A DNA stretch of 42,757 nt from Chloroflexota bacterium (GCA_014874485.1 JADBJK010000034.1:1-42757), one strand, 5' to 3'. Positions 8,058 through 17,198 are shown, counted from the stretch's first letter. Made by a program: numbers and translations. Notes: generated from the sequence alone by a model not told the origin.

Positions 8058-10522
8058 CCCCATCCCCCGCCAAGCGAACAACTCAGTCCCAAAGTCTTCG
8101 GGCTGCCTCCAGGTGCGACGCACCTGAAACCGTTGCCGATATTGCAGCGCCACTCCTGTTCGCGGCGATTGCCCTGGGCATCGGCTGGGCGCTGCGCGGC
8201 ATGGCCCTGGACGACCCGTTCATCACCTACCGCTACGCCGAGAACCTGGCAGCGGGGCGCGGGTTCGTGTACAACGAGGGCGAGCGCGTGCTGAGCACGA
8301 CCACGCCGCTGTATGCCCTGCTCCTGGCTGTGGGGTGGCTCCTCACGCCCGACCTGCCCGCGTTGAGCAACGGCATCGGCGTCCTGTCCATCTGGGCGGG
8401 CGCGTGGCTCCTGTACCGCATGGCGCGGCAATTTGGGCGGCCAGCGGCGGGTCTCGTCGCAGGGGCGCTCTATGCTGCGTTCCCGCTGCTGTGGCTCAGC
8501 CTGGGGTTTGAGGTTCCGCTCTACCTGCTCCTGGCGCTGCTGGGGTTCCACCTGCATTTTCGCGGGCGCACGACGCTGGCGGCGATTCCACTGGGGCTTG
8601 CCACGCTCACGCGGTTTGACGGTGCGATCCCCGCGGGCGTGGTGTTTCTTCTGGCAGGCGTCCAGGCGCTCCGCGGGGGGCAGTGCAGCGCCACACGGCG
8701 GCTGTGGTCGGGACTGGGGCGGCCTGTGCTGGTGTACCTGGCCGTGATGGCACCCGTCCTGCTGTGGCTCACGTGGTACTTCGGCTCGCCCGTGCCCGTT
8801 ACACTGGGGGCGAAGAGCGCGCAGACGGCGCTGGGCGTTACGGGATTCTACGCAGGCACGACGTTCGTCCAGGGGGCGCTGATTCTGGCGAAGGCGTGGT
8901 TCTCGCAGACGCCGCTGTACGCGCTGCTGGCCGCGGCGGCGCTGGTGGGGCTGGCAGTAGCGTTGTGGCGCGACCGCTGGGCGTTGGCGCTGGTGCTGTG
9001 GGCCGCGCTGTACGGGGTTGGGTACCACGTGCTGCGCGTCGCGCCGTACCACTGGTACTACGCGCCGTTCGTGCCCGCGGGCGTGCTCTTGGCGGGGCTT
9101 GGCGTCGCGTGGGTAGGCGGGACGCGCGGGCGCGGGGCGGCAGTGCGATGGGGCGCTGGGGCGATCCTCGCGGCGGCGACGCTGCTGGCGCTGGGCATAT
9201 CCGACTATCGCATCGCCGAGGCTCTGCGGAGCGACGCGCCCATCTCGCCCGACCGCCCCGATTACAAGGCGCTGCCCGAGGCCAAGACCGCCGTCTATCA
9301 GCAGGTGGGCGAATGGCTGGACGCCAACACCCCCGCCGACGCCGACGTGGGCGTAACCGAGGTCGGCGTCATGGGCTACTACGCCAAGCGCCGCATGGTG
9401 GACTTCCTGGGGCTTCTGCGGCCGCCAGTGGCCCAGGCGTTGGCCCGTGGCGATGTCGCCTGGGCGCTGTTCCACTATCAGCCCGATTACCTGGCCCTGA
9501 CCGAGGTCAACCCCCTGTACTCCTACGACATCCGCCGCGATGAGTGGTTTCGCGCGGCCTACGCGCCGGTGCAGCAGTTCCCGGACGCCCGCTTCTGGGG
9601 CGGGCCGGTTACGGTCTATCGGCGCGTCGTCCCGCGCAGCGCCGCGCAGACGGTGGGCGCTCTCCCCGCGTCGGCGACGCCGCTCCGTGTGCGGTTCGGC
9701 CCTGCCATCCAACTCCTGGGCTACGAGACGGCCGCCGAAGCGGTGCGCCCAGGTCAGCCTCTGACGATCACCTTGTACTGGCAGGCATCTGCGCCTGTGG
9801 GCGACGATGTGTACGCCTTCGTCCACCTGCTGGGCGAGCACGACATCGTCATCGCCCAGCGGGATGGCGTGCCGTGCATGGGCGGCTGCCCCACACGCGG
9901 CTGGCAGGCGGGCCAAATCTACGCCGACCGCGTGCTCCTGGCCCTGCCGCAGACGGCCTACGCGCCCGACCGCGCTGTGTGGGAAGTGGGGTTCTTCTCG
10001 CCCGCCGACGGGCATCGGCTGCCTGCCTACGCCGAGAGCGGCGCGGCGCTGGGCGACCACATCCGCTTCGGCTCGGTGAGCGTCCTGCCCAACGCGGGCG
10101 ACGTGCCCAACCCGCAGGACATCCGCTTTGAGGGCAAGATCGCGCTGGTGGGCTACGACATAGACCGGCGGGCGGCGACCCCAGGCGAGACGCTGCGCAT
10201 TACGCTGTATTGGAAGGCCCTCGCGTCGGTGGACAAGGATTACACCGTGTTCGTGCACCTGCTGGGCGAGGGGGCCGACATCTGGGGCCAGCGGGACAGC
10301 ATGCCGCAGGGGGGCCTTGCGCCCACATCCGCGTGGCAGGTGGGGCAGATTGTCCGCGACGAGTACGAAGTGCGGGTGAAGGACGAGGCCCCGCCGCTGG
10401 TGTGCACGCTGGAAGTGGGCCTGTACGATGCGGCGACGGGCACCCGCCTGAACGTGGTGGACCCCGACGGGCACGTGCGCGACAACCGCGCCCTGCTGGC
10501 GAAGGTGAGGATCGTGCGATGA
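8054..10522 (+). CDS. PMT/GT39-like membrane glycosyltransferase with two C-terminal beta-domains
   Basis: 822 aa. Residues ~30-400 form about ten hydrophobic segments of a polyprenyl-phosphate-dependent GT-C transferase; the first loop carries DDPFITYRYAENLAAG, the acidic pair near the catalytic site of this class. After a soluble segment there are two tandem copies of a ~130-aa domain (about residues 543-680 and 689-815), each with LLGYE/LVGYD, PG-x2-L-x-IT-LYW, VHLLGE, a QRD turn and WQ(A/V)GQI. The same domain occurs twice in the next protein. ATG 8054 overlaps the previous stop (ATGA). The N-terminal tail (RAASRCDAPETV) is encoded by a copy of the genome's palindromic repeat, so a short repeat sits inside the coding region. 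Confidence 0.82.
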   Translation: MTPSPAKRTTQSQSLRAASRCDAPETVADIAAPLLFAAIALGIGWALRGMALDDPFITYRYAENLAAGRGFVYNEGERVLSTTTPLYALLLAVGWLLTPDLPALSNGIGVLSIWAGAWLLYRMARQFGRPAAGLVAGALYAAFPLLWLSLGFEVPLYLLLALLGFHLHFRGRTTLAAIPLGLATLTRFDGAIPAGVVFLLAGVQALRGGQCSATRRLWSGLGRPVLVYLAVMAPVLLWLTWYFGSPVPVTLGAKSAQTALGVTGFYAGTTFVQGALILAKAWFSQTPLYALLAAAALVGLAVALWRDRWALALVLWAALYGVGYHVLRVAPYHWYYAPFVPAGVLLAGLGVAWVGGTRGRGAAVRWGAGAILAAATLLALGISDYRIAEALRSDAPISPDRPDYKALPEAKTAVYQQVGEWLDANTPADADVGVTEVGVMGYYAKRRMVDFLGLLRPPVAQALARGDVAWALFHYQPDYLALTEVNPLYSYDIRRDEWFRAAYAPVQQFPDARFWGGPVTVYRRVVPRSAAQTVGALPASATPLRVRFGPAIQLLGYETAAEAVRPGQPLTITLYWQASAPVGDDVYAFVHLLGEHDIVIAQRDGVPCMGGCPTRGWQAGQIYADRVLLALPQTAYAPDRAVWEVGFFSPADGHRLPAYAESGAALGDHIRFGSVSVLPNAGDVPNPQDIRFEGKIALVGYDIDRRAATPGETLRITLYWKALASVDKDYTVFVHLLGEGADIWGQRDSMPQGGLAPTSAWQVGQIVRDEYEVRVKDEAPPLVCTLEVGLYDAATGTRLNVVDPDGHVRDNRALLAKVRIVR
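8110..8126. repeat. Core of the REP-like palindrome inside a coding region
   Basis: CAGGTGCG, a central A, then CGCACCTG: a perfect 8-bp inverted repeat sharing the GGTGCG-CGCACC core of the elements at 146, 14243 and 26107. It encodes residues ~19-24 of the GT39-like protein, in its unconserved cytoplasmic tail. Confidence 0.6.
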
Positions 10523-12705
10523 GGGCGCGCTGGCTTCTCGCCGCGATTCTGATTGCGTATCTGGCTGTGGCCGTAACGTTCAGCGTGGCGACGCCTGTGT
10601 TTGAAGCCCCCGACGAGCCGCAGCATTTCTTCTACGCGCGCTACCTGGCCCAGACGGGCCGCCTGCCCGTGGCCGAGAAGGGGACACTGTGGGCCCAGGA
10701 AGCCACTCAGCCGCCGCTGTACTATGCCCTGACCGCCGTCGTCATCGCGGCAGTGGACACGTCGGACGCCGAGGCGCTAGCCCAGCGCAACCCCCACGCG
10801 GCCATCGGCGTGCCCCTGTACCCCGACAACAAGAACGCCTACGTGCACACCGACGCGGAGCGGTTCCCATGGCGCGGGACGGTGCTGGCGGTGCACCTGG
10901 CGCGGCTGGTCTCCGTCCTGCTGGGTGCAATCACGGTCTGGATGACGTATCTGGTGGGCACGGAAGCGGGCATCGGGGCAGCGGCGTCGCTGACCGCGGC
11001 GGCAGTGGCGGCGTTCCTGCCCCAGTTCGGCTTCGTCAGCGGCGCGGTGAACAACGACAACCTGGTAACCGCGCTGTGCGCCGTTGGGTTGTGGGCGCTC
11101 TTGCGGCATCTGCGGCTGGGGCCTTCGCCGCGGCGTGCCGTGGTGTTGGGCGTCCTGGCGGGCCTGGCAACGCTGTCCAAACTGTCGGGCGCGGGGCTGC
11201 TCGGCCTGCTCGTGGTGGCCTGCACCTGGCAGGCGTTGCGTCGCCGAGAACCTGCCTGGCTTCGGGATGTGGGCATCGTCGTCGCCGTGTGGGCGGCCCT
11301 CACGGGGTGGTGGTTCGCGCGGAACGCAGCCGTGTACGGCGACCTCACCGCCACTGCGCGCATGGTGGAGATGATGGGGCGGCGTGCAGGCGAGGTCTCG
11401 TTCGCCACCCTGTGGGGCGAACTGCGCGGCCTCGTGGGGTCGTTTTGGGGGCTGTTCGGCTGGTTCAACGTCCCCGCGCCCGACGCCATGTACCGCATGT
11501 TCAACCTGGTGGCGCTGGCAGCCGTGGCGGGATGGGGAGTGCGCCTCGTGCGGCGTCAGCAGTTGCCCACGCCCCGCGCCGTCGTCTGGCTGGCAGTCTG
11601 GGCGCTGATTGTGCTGGCCGCGCTGCTGCAGTGGACGGCACGGACGCCGGCGTCGCAGGGGCGGCTGATGTTCCCTGCGCTGCCTGCGCTGGCGGTGCTG
11701 CTGGCCGCAGGATGGGAGGGGATTTGGCCGCGGCGGGCGCGTGGCGCGGGGATGGCGGCGCTTGCGCTGGCGTTCCTGTTCTGGGCGGCCCGCGCGCCCG
11801 TGTTCACCATCCGCCCGACCTACGCGCCGCCGCCGACCGTCCCCGAACGTGCCATGCCCGCTTCGCTGGTGCCGTTGGACGCGCGCATCGGCGATGTGGC
11901 CTACCTGCTGGGTTACCAGGCCCGGCCCGACACGGTGCGGCCGGGCGAGTGGCTCACCGTAACGCTGTGCTGGCGGCCGCTCCGCCGCACGGAAGTGAAC
12001 TACAGCGTGTACATCCACCTGCTGGGGCGTGGCAGGAAGATTGTGGGGCAGCGCGACACGTACCCCGCCGGCGGGCGGCTCGCCACGTCGGCCTGGAATG
12101 CGAGCGGCGCTTTCTGCAACGACGTGCGGGTTCCCATCGCCCCCGACGCCGAGGGGCCGGCAGTCCTGCGTCTCACGGCGGGCCTGTACGACCTCCGGAC
12201 GGGCGACCGCCTGCCGGTGTACGATGGCTGGAACCGGCCCACGGTCATCATGGAGGAGGTGGCTCGCCTGGTCGCCGCCTCGCCCGACGCCCGCGAAACC
12301 GCCCCCGCCCTGGCCCGCCTGGGCGGCTTGGTGGAACTGGTGGACTGGCGGGCGGAGCCCCTGCCCGACGCGCCCGGACGGGTTGTGGTGCGCCTCTGGT
12401 GGCGGGCCGTTGCTGCGCCGTCGGCCGACTACGCCGCCTTCGTGCACCTGGTGGACGGGGAGGGGAACATCGTCGCCCAGCACGACGGTGTTCCCGCGTC
12501 GGGGGATTATCCCGCGCGCTGGTGGCTGCCGGGGCAGGTGGTGGAGGACGCGCACATCCTGGGGCAGGATTCGCCAATTTCGCCCGGCGCGTATATGATA
12601 CGGGCGGGGCTGTACCGCACCGACACTCATGAGCCGCTGCTGGTGGAGGACGGCGCGGGCGCAGCCGACGGCTACATCCTGTTGGGGGCGTTCACCGCGC
12701 CCTAG
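10519..12705 (+). CDS. GT39-like membrane glycosyltransferase with two C-terminal beta-domains
   Basis: 728 aa, paralogous in design to the preceding protein. The first transmembrane helix is followed by FEAPDEPQHFFYARYLAQTG, the P-DE-x2-H motif of the bacterial GT-C/DUF2142-type proteins, and ~10 hydrophobic segments run to about residue 430. Two C-terminal repeats follow (about 456-590 and 597-720) with LLGYQ, PGEWLTVTLCW, IHLLGR and QRDTYPAGG, and the more diverged VHLVDG and QHDGVPASGDYP. The start overlaps the previous stop (ATGA). Likely role: transfer of a sugar from a lipid carrier on the outer membrane face; the beta-domains would be extracytoplasmic and could hold the glycan acceptor. 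Substrate unknown. Confidence 0.8.
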   Translation: MRARWLLAAILIAYLAVAVTFSVATPVFEAPDEPQHFFYARYLAQTGRLPVAEKGTLWAQEATQPPLYYALTAVVIAAVDTSDAEALAQRNPHAAIGVPLYPDNKNAYVHTDAERFPWRGTVLAVHLARLVSVLLGAITVWMTYLVGTEAGIGAAASLTAAAVAAFLPQFGFVSGAVNNDNLVTALCAVGLWALLRHLRLGPSPRRAVVLGVLAGLATLSKLSGAGLLGLLVVACTWQALRRREPAWLRDVGIVVAVWAALTGWWFARNAAVYGDLTATARMVEMMGRRAGEVSFATLWGELRGLVGSFWGLFGWFNVPAPDAMYRMFNLVALAAVAGWGVRLVRRQQLPTPRAVVWLAVWALIVLAALLQWTARTPASQGRLMFPALPALAVLLAAGWEGIWPRRARGAGMAALALAFLFWAARAPVFTIRPTYAPPPTVPERAMPASLVPLDARIGDVAYLLGYQARPDTVRPGEWLTVTLCWRPLRRTEVNYSVYIHLLGRGRKIVGQRDTYPAGGRLATSAWNASGAFCNDVRVPIAPDAEGPAVLRLTAGLYDLRTGDRLPVYDGWNRPTVIMEEVARLVAASPDARETAPALARLGGLVELVDWRAEPLPDAPGRVVVRLWWRAVAAPSADYAAFVHLVDGEGNIVAQHDGVPASGDYPARWWLPGQVVEDAHILGQDSPISPGAYMIRAGLYRTDTHEPLLVEDGAGAADGYILLGAFTAP

Positions 12706-12719
12706 CAGGAACGCACAGG

Positions 12720-14186
12720 TTGAGGGAGATGGATCACCGCATCGCGCAACCCAAGTGGTACGAAGAGTGGTTCGCCGCCGACTCGCGTGCAGGCGTCGTG
12801 GCGGTCGTCCTGCTGTGCGTGGCGGTCGGCGGGGTGGTGGGCGCGCTCATCGGCCTGCTGGGGCCGCTGTACGCGGTCGCGGCGATTGTGGCGGTGGCCG
12901 CGGGCCTGCTCATGCTCCGCAGCGTCCACGTGGGGATGTTCGCCGCCATCGCCATCATCTGCCTGTTGCCCTTCGCGGCCATCCCGCTGCCCATCGGCTT
13001 CTCGCCTACATTCCTGGATGTGGCGCTGGTGGCCGTGTACGTGGTGTGGCTTCTGCGCGTGGCCCAGCGGAAACAGCGCGATTTCATCACAACGCCAGTG
13101 GCCTTCCCGCTGCTCCTGTTCATCATCCTGGCGGTTGTGGCCTTCCTGGCGGGCCTGGCTCACGCGCGACCCACCGCCAGCATCCTGCGCCGTTTCGCCG
13201 AGGTCATCATGGCGCTGGGCCTGTTCTACGTGGTGGTCAACATTGTGCGGACGAAGTCCCAACTGGACTGGATGCTGCGGGTCATCATCCTGGCGGGGTT
13301 TGCGTCGGCGTTCCTGGGTGTTGTGCTCTACTACCTCCCCGAGGGAACGACCATTCGGCTGCTGTCGGCGTTGGGGCGCTTCAATTACCCAACAGGTGCG
13401 GACATCATCCAGTACGTGGAGGACAACCCCGAACTGCCCATGCGGGCCATCTCCACGTCGGTGAACCCCAACCTGCTGGGCAGCCTGATGATCCTCATCA
13501 CGGCGGTAACCGTGGCGCAGTTGTTCGCCGAGAAGCCCGTCCTGCCGCGCTGGATGCTGTGGGGGATGGTTCCGTTCATGGGGCTGTGCCTGTACCTCAC
13601 GTACTCGCGGGGGTCGCTGGTGGGGCTGGCCGTGGGGCTAGGGGTCATTGCGCTCGTGCGGTATCGCAAGTTGCTCGTGCTCATGGCGATTGTGGGCATC
13701 GTGTTTCTGCTCCTGCCCAGCACCCAGGCGTACATCGCGCATTTCATAGAGGGCGTGCGAGGCGAAGACCTGGCGACCCAGATGCGCTTCGGGGAGTACA
13801 AGGACGCGCTGATCCTGATCTCGCGCTACCCGTGGCTAGGGGTCGGGTTCGCGGGCACGCCCGACATTGACCTGTACATCGGCGTGTCCAACGTGTACCT
13901 AATGATCGCCGAGCAGACGGGACTCATCGGACTGGCGCTGTTCCTCGCGGTCATGGGGACGGTGTTCGCGTATGTCTGGCGCGGGTGGCGCGCCCGCATG
14001 GGCCGCACGCACGAGGCGGCGCTGCTGGGGTTTGTGGCGGCGCTCGTGGGCATCATGACGGGCGGCTTGTTTGACCACTACTTCTTCAACCTGGACTTCC
14101 CTCATTCGGTGTCGTTCTTCTGGATTTACGTTGGGCTGGCGGTGGTCAGCGCGCGGTTAGGCCGCGAGGCTCCCGTCCGCGATTAG
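12720..14186 (+). CDS. O-antigen ligase / Wzy-like polymerase membrane protein
   Basis: 488-aa polytopic membrane protein with about a dozen hydrophobic segments and a large periplasm-side loop around residues 200-260 (TSVNPNLLGSLM follows it). The Wzy_C/WaaL signature is seen in LTYSRGSLVGLAVGL and in the downstream ISRYPWLGVGF and QTGLIGLALFL. Members polymerise or ligate lipid-linked glycans outside the membrane, which fits the end of a polysaccharide cluster. The start is uncertain: TTG 12720 has AGGA 9 nt upstream, while ATG 12729 has its only SD-like sequence immediately adjacent. Whether it acts as polymerase or ligase cannot be decided. Confidence 0.8.
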   Translation: MREMDHRIAQPKWYEEWFAADSRAGVVAVVLLCVAVGGVVGALIGLLGPLYAVAAIVAVAAGLLMLRSVHVGMFAAIAIICLLPFAAIPLPIGFSPTFLDVALVAVYVVWLLRVAQRKQRDFITTPVAFPLLLFIILAVVAFLAGLAHARPTASILRRFAEVIMALGLFYVVVNIVRTKSQLDWMLRVIILAGFASAFLGVVLYYLPEGTTIRLLSALGRFNYPTGADIIQYVEDNPELPMRAISTSVNPNLLGSLMILITAVTVAQLFAEKPVLPRWMLWGMVPFMGLCLYLTYSRGSLVGLAVGLGVIALVRYRKLLVLMAIVGIVFLLLPSTQAYIAHFIEGVRGEDLATQMRFGEYKDALILISRYPWLGVGFAGTPDIDLYIGVSNVYLMIAEQTGLIGLALFLAVMGTVFAYVWRGWRARMGRTHEAALLGFVAALVGIMTGGLFDHYFFNLDFPHSVSFFWIYVGLAVVSARLGREAPVRD

Positions 14187-14204
14187 GGCTTGACGACAGA
14201 GAAG

Positions 14205-14530
14205 ATTGCCCATTGTCATTGCGAGCGAAGCGAAGCAATCTCCACTTGCGACGCACCTCCGAGGTGCGTCGCAAGTGCCTTCTCACGTCATTGCGAGCGA
14301 AGCGAAGCAAATCCACGAATCGCACGAATCTACACGAATTCAAGGGTGCCACTTGTGTTCGTTCGCGCGGATTGGCGGTTTCTCAACATTGTCATGCTGG
14401 GCGAAGCGAAGCATCTCGGCTGACGAGATTCTTCGCGGCTTCGCGCCTCAGTAGGGACAATTCATGAATTGTCCCTACGGGCGCTGCGCGCCCTCGCAAT
14501 GACACACCATCAAGAACCCTGTGGCAGAGT
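14205..14530. repeat. Mosaic of dispersed palindromic repeats between the wzy-like gene and selD
   Basis: The 410-nt gap holds no gene. In order it contains: GTCATTGCGAGCGAAGCGAAGCAATC (14215-14240); a REP palindrome with arms CACTTGCGACGCACCTC (14243-14259) and GAGGTGCGTCGCAAGTG (14261-14277); a second GTCATTGCGAG unit (14287-14310); a CACGAATC-type element (14311-14341); a GTCATGCTG-type unit (14392-14440); a perfect 28-bp palindrome GTAGGGACAATTCA/TGAATTGTCCCTAC (14451-14478); and an inverted GTCATTGCGAG end with the GGGTTCTTGATGG flank (14479-14530). The last part is an inverted version of the sequences at 18884 and 22723. Confidence 0.85.
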
Positions 14531-14596
14531 ACCAGGGGCACGGACGCGCTGCGGCGCATGGGCGTTGGACGCCGTTCGTCGTCTGCGTCCGCCTGG

Positions 14597-15649
14597 CTAC
14601 ACGACCGCCACCGTCCCGTCGCCGTCCACCACCTCGCCCACGACCCAGTAGGGCTGGTTCGCGTTCCGCAATTCCGCCTCCAGCGCCGCCAGCCGCTCGC
14701 GGGCGACGGCGATGAGCAGCCCGCCCGACGTTTCGGGGTCGTACAGCAGCAGTTGTGTTTCGTCGGGGATGCCCGCCGCGAAGGACACGTGGGGCGCGTA
14801 GAACCGCTCGTTGTTGTATGCGCCGCCGGGGAAAATCCACTTGGCCGCGTACTCGTGCGCGCCGGGCAGGAAAGGCAGCGCCTCCAGCACAAACCGCAGC
14901 CCCACGCCGCTGTTGGCGGCCATCTCCTGCGCGTGGCCCAGCAAGCCGAAGCCGGTGATGTCGGTGGCGGCGTGGACGCCCGCGGCCTGCATGGCGCGAG
15001 CGGCGGCCTGGTTCAGGCGCAACATGCTGGCGGTGGCGGCATCCACGTGGGCCGGGTCGGCAAGGCCCTGCTTCAGCGCCGTCGTGATGACGCCGACACC
15101 CAGCGGCTTGGTCAGCACCAGGACGTCGCCGACCTGGGCGGCACTCTTGGTAATCACCTTGTCGGGGTGCACCGTGCCGGTTACGCAGAGGCCGAACTTG
15201 GGCTCCTTGTCCTCCATGGTGTGGCCGCCCGCCAGCACCGCGCCCGCTTCGGCCACCTTGTCGCCCGCGCCGCGCAGGATGTCCTGGGCGATTTCGGGCG
15301 GCAGATTGGGCGGGAATGCGGCGATGCTCAGCGCCAGCAGCACCTCGCCGCCCATGGCCCACACGTCGCTCATGGAATTGACGGCGGCGATAGCCCCGTA
15401 GGTGTACCCGTCGTCCACCACCGGCGCGAAGAAGTCCAGCGTCTGGACGATGGCCAAATCGGGCGCCAGGCGGTACACGGCGGCGTCGTCGGCCTTGCCC
15501 AGGCCCACCAGCAAATCGGGAAACTGGGCTTCCCGGAACGTGTCTTTGAGTGGCTGCAGAACCTGCGCCAGGGCCTCAGGCCCCATCTTGCCCGCTCAGC
15601 CCGCGCACGAGGCTAGGGCCGTCAGGCGAATCTTCTCGCGTTCGCTCAT
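14597..15649 (-). CDS. selD: Selenophosphate synthetase (selenide, water dikinase), itself a selenoprotein
   Basis: Makes monoselenophosphate from selenide and ATP, the selenium donor for Sec-tRNA and selenouridine. The gene is read as 350 aa with an in-frame TGA at 15598-15596 decoded as Sec18. Codons before it (MSEREKIRLTALASCAG) and after it (AGKMGPEALAQVL) form one uninterrupted SelD N-terminus, and the Sec is followed three residues later by Lys21, the spacing of the catalytic Cys17/Lys20 pair in E. coli SelD. ATG 15649 has GGAG at 15660-15657; the next ATG (15586) would lose the active site. ATP-site blocks such as GKADDAAVY, GGHTMEDKEP and DPETSGGLL are intact. It is the last gene of the selenium operon. 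A stop codon with internal restart is the only alternative and is unlikely. Confidence 0.93.
15569..15585 (-). promoter_or_regulatory. Candidate bacterial SECIS hairpin in selD
   Basis: Within the coding region, TGGGGCC (15585-15579), loop TGA (15578-15576), GGCCCTG (15575-15569): five Watson-Crick pairs and two wobbles. The apical loop begins 17 nt after the Sec TGA and has a G at its second position, as expected for bacterial SECIS elements recognised by SelB. Confidence 0.55.
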
Positions 15650-15754
15650 CTTCGTTCTCCCAAATCAGGTGCTCCGGCGGGGGATTGTACCCCGCGCGAG
15701 GTGGCGGTGCCCACCGGCGCGGCGGACAACACGGCGTGCGTTGCCCCCGTCCCG

Positions 15755-15979
15755 TTAGATGTCGCGGATGTCCTCAATCTCCAGCCCCGCGGCTTCCAGT
15801 GCACGGCGGGCCGCATCCACGTCGGCGCGCCCGACCCGCACGCACACGCCGCAGTCGGAACTGATGTGGCGCGGCACCGGAATCATCTTACACGGGATGC
15901 CCGCGGCGCGCAAGACCTTCTCGGCGCGGATGGCGTGGCTGGTGCTGTGCACCAGGATGACGGAATAGGTCTCGCTCAT
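15755..15979 (-). CDS. DUF3343 putative Se/S carrier protein
   Basis: 74-aa protein of the DUF3343 family (MSETYSVILVHSTSHAIRAE at the N-terminus). It carries a CxxC-type pair in SSDCGVCVRVG (about residues 43-46) and an upstream Cys in AAGIPCKMIPVP. Proteins of this family repeatedly accompany selD and a cysteine desulfurase and are thought to carry sulfur or selenium. ATG 15979 overlaps the stop of the desulfurase gene (ATGA), so production of the two is coupled. It lies about 105 nt upstream of selD. No biochemical function is proven for the family. Confidence 0.85.
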   Translation of the reverse strand: MSETYSVILVHSTSHAIRAEKVLRAAGIPCKMIPVPRHISSDCGVCVRVGRADVDAARRALEAAGLEIEDIRDI

Positions 15980-17133
15980 CGCCGCGCCTCCCGCGCCAGG
16001 GCTTCCACCGCGGCCACAGCGGCGTCCACCTCGTCTGCCGTGTTGAACACGCCCATCCCGAAGCGCACCGTGCCCACCGGGAACGTGCCCAGCGTCTTGT
16101 GGGCCGCCGGCGCGCAGTGCAACCCCACCCGGCACAAGATGCCATGCTCCTCGTCCAGGCGCAGGCCCGCCTCCGATGGCTCCATGCCGGCGATGTTGAA
16201 GGAGACGGTGGCCGTCTGCCGCGCCGCATCCAGCGGGCCGTACACCGTAACGCCGGGAATCGCCCGCAGGCCGTCTATGGCCCGCTGCGCCAGGGCCATC
16301 TCGTGGGCGCGGATGGCCTCCACGCCCCGCTCCAGCACCCAGCGGATGCCCGCCTCTAGCCCCGCGATGCCCACGGCGTTGGGCGTGCCGCTCTCCAGCA
16401 TGTCGGGCAGGAAGTCGGGCTGCTCTTCGCGCTCCGAGCGGCTGCCTGTGCCCCCGCGGATGAGCGGCTCCATCCGCGACACGTCCACCCGCGGCCCCAG
16501 GACCAGCCCGCCCGTGCCCATCGGCCCCAGCAGCGACTTGTGGCCGGTGAAGGCGAGCAGGTCTATGCCGTCGGCCTGCACGTCAATGGGGTAGGCCCCC
16601 GCCGTCTGCGCCGCGTCCACCAGGAGCAGCAGGTTGTGGGCGTGGGCGATGTGGCCCACCTCGCGCACGGGCAGGATCGTTCCCGCCACATTGGAAGCGT
16701 GGTTCAGCACGATCATGCGGGTATTGGGGCGGATGGCCGCTTGCACGTCGGCGGGGTTCAGGAAACCCTCCGGCGAGCACCGCACCACGGTCAGTTCCAC
16801 GCCCTTGCGTTCCAGCGCGCGCAGCGGGCGCATGACCGAGTTGTGCTCCATGGAACTGGTGATGACGTGGTCGCCTGGGCGCAGCAGCCCCCACAGGGCC
16901 ATGTTCAGCGCGACGGTAACGTTGGCGGTGAAGGCTACGCGCAGGGGGTCGGGCGCGTTGACCAGTTCGCAGACGGCCTCGCGGGCGGCGTACACAATGC
17001 GGCCAGATTCTACCGCGGTGCGATGGGCCGAACGCCCTGGGTTCGCGCCCACGTCGCGCAGGAAGTGCATCATGGCTTCGGCCACTTGGGGCGGCTTGGG
17101 CCACGAGGTGGCAGCGTTGTCAAAGTAGATCAT
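15976..17133 (-). CDS. Cysteine desulfurase family protein (class V aminotransferase fold), selenium-associated type
   Basis: PLP enzyme of 385 aa that liberates S or Se from cysteine or selenocysteine as an enzyme-bound persulfide/selenide. It starts MIYFDNAATSWPKP, the hallmark of the EF2568-like cysteine desulfurase subgroup often found beside selD. PLP lysine: TGHKSLLGP (Lys199). Catalytic Cys: RVGLHCAPAAHKTLG (Cys340), with Cys334 nearby. ATG 17133 is chosen because the protein then begins at the conserved block and AAGGA lies 6 nt beyond a GGGAG; a longer frame to 17169 would add unconserved residues. It probably hands selenium to the TusA-like or DUF3343 proteins for SelD. Confidence 0.92.
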   Translation of the reverse strand: MIYFDNAATSWPKPPQVAEAMMHFLRDVGANPGRSAHRTAVESGRIVYAAREAVCELVNAPDPLRVAFTANVTVALNMALWGLLRPGDHVITSSMEHNSVMRPLRALERKGVELTVVRCSPEGFLNPADVQAAIRPNTRMIVLNHASNVAGTILPVREVGHIAHAHNLLLLVDAAQTAGAYPIDVQADGIDLLAFTGHKSLLGPMGTGGLVLGPRVDVSRMEPLIRGGTGSRSEREEQPDFLPDMLESGTPNAVGIAGLEAGIRWVLERGVEAIRAHEMALAQRAIDGLRAIPGVTVYGPLDAARQTATVSFNIAGMEPSEAGLRLDEEHGILCRVGLHCAPAAHKTLGTFPVGTVRFGMGVFNTADEVDAAVAAVEALAREARR

Positions 17134-17164
17134 CTCCCGTCCTTTCGCGGCACGGTTCGTTCTG

Positions 17165-17198
17165 GGCACCTCCGAGGCCCCAAAGGACCTCGGAGGTC
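17165..17198. repeat. Hairpin between the tusA-like gene and the cysteine desulfurase gene
   Basis: GCACCTCCGAGG is followed by CCCCAAAGGA and CCTCGGAGGTC: a 10-bp inverted repeat (ACCTCCGAGG with CCTCGGAGGT). The CACCTCCGAGG word is shared with the dispersed REP palindrome. It lies in the operon's only sizeable upstream gap and could act in mRNA processing. There is no T-run, so it is not a terminator. Confidence 0.6.

Noticed and set aside
7487-10474. 995-codon antisense frame opposite the GT39-like gene
   Set aside because: Shadow frame in GC-rich DNA; the sense frame shows membrane segments and family motifs.
14146-14467. Open frames giving peptides such as VIASEAKQS or SLRAKRSNL
   Set aside because: They are translations of the GTCATTGCGAG palindromic repeats in several frames, with no ribosome-binding sites; the same peptides arise at 18.9-19.6 and 22.6-23.1 kb.
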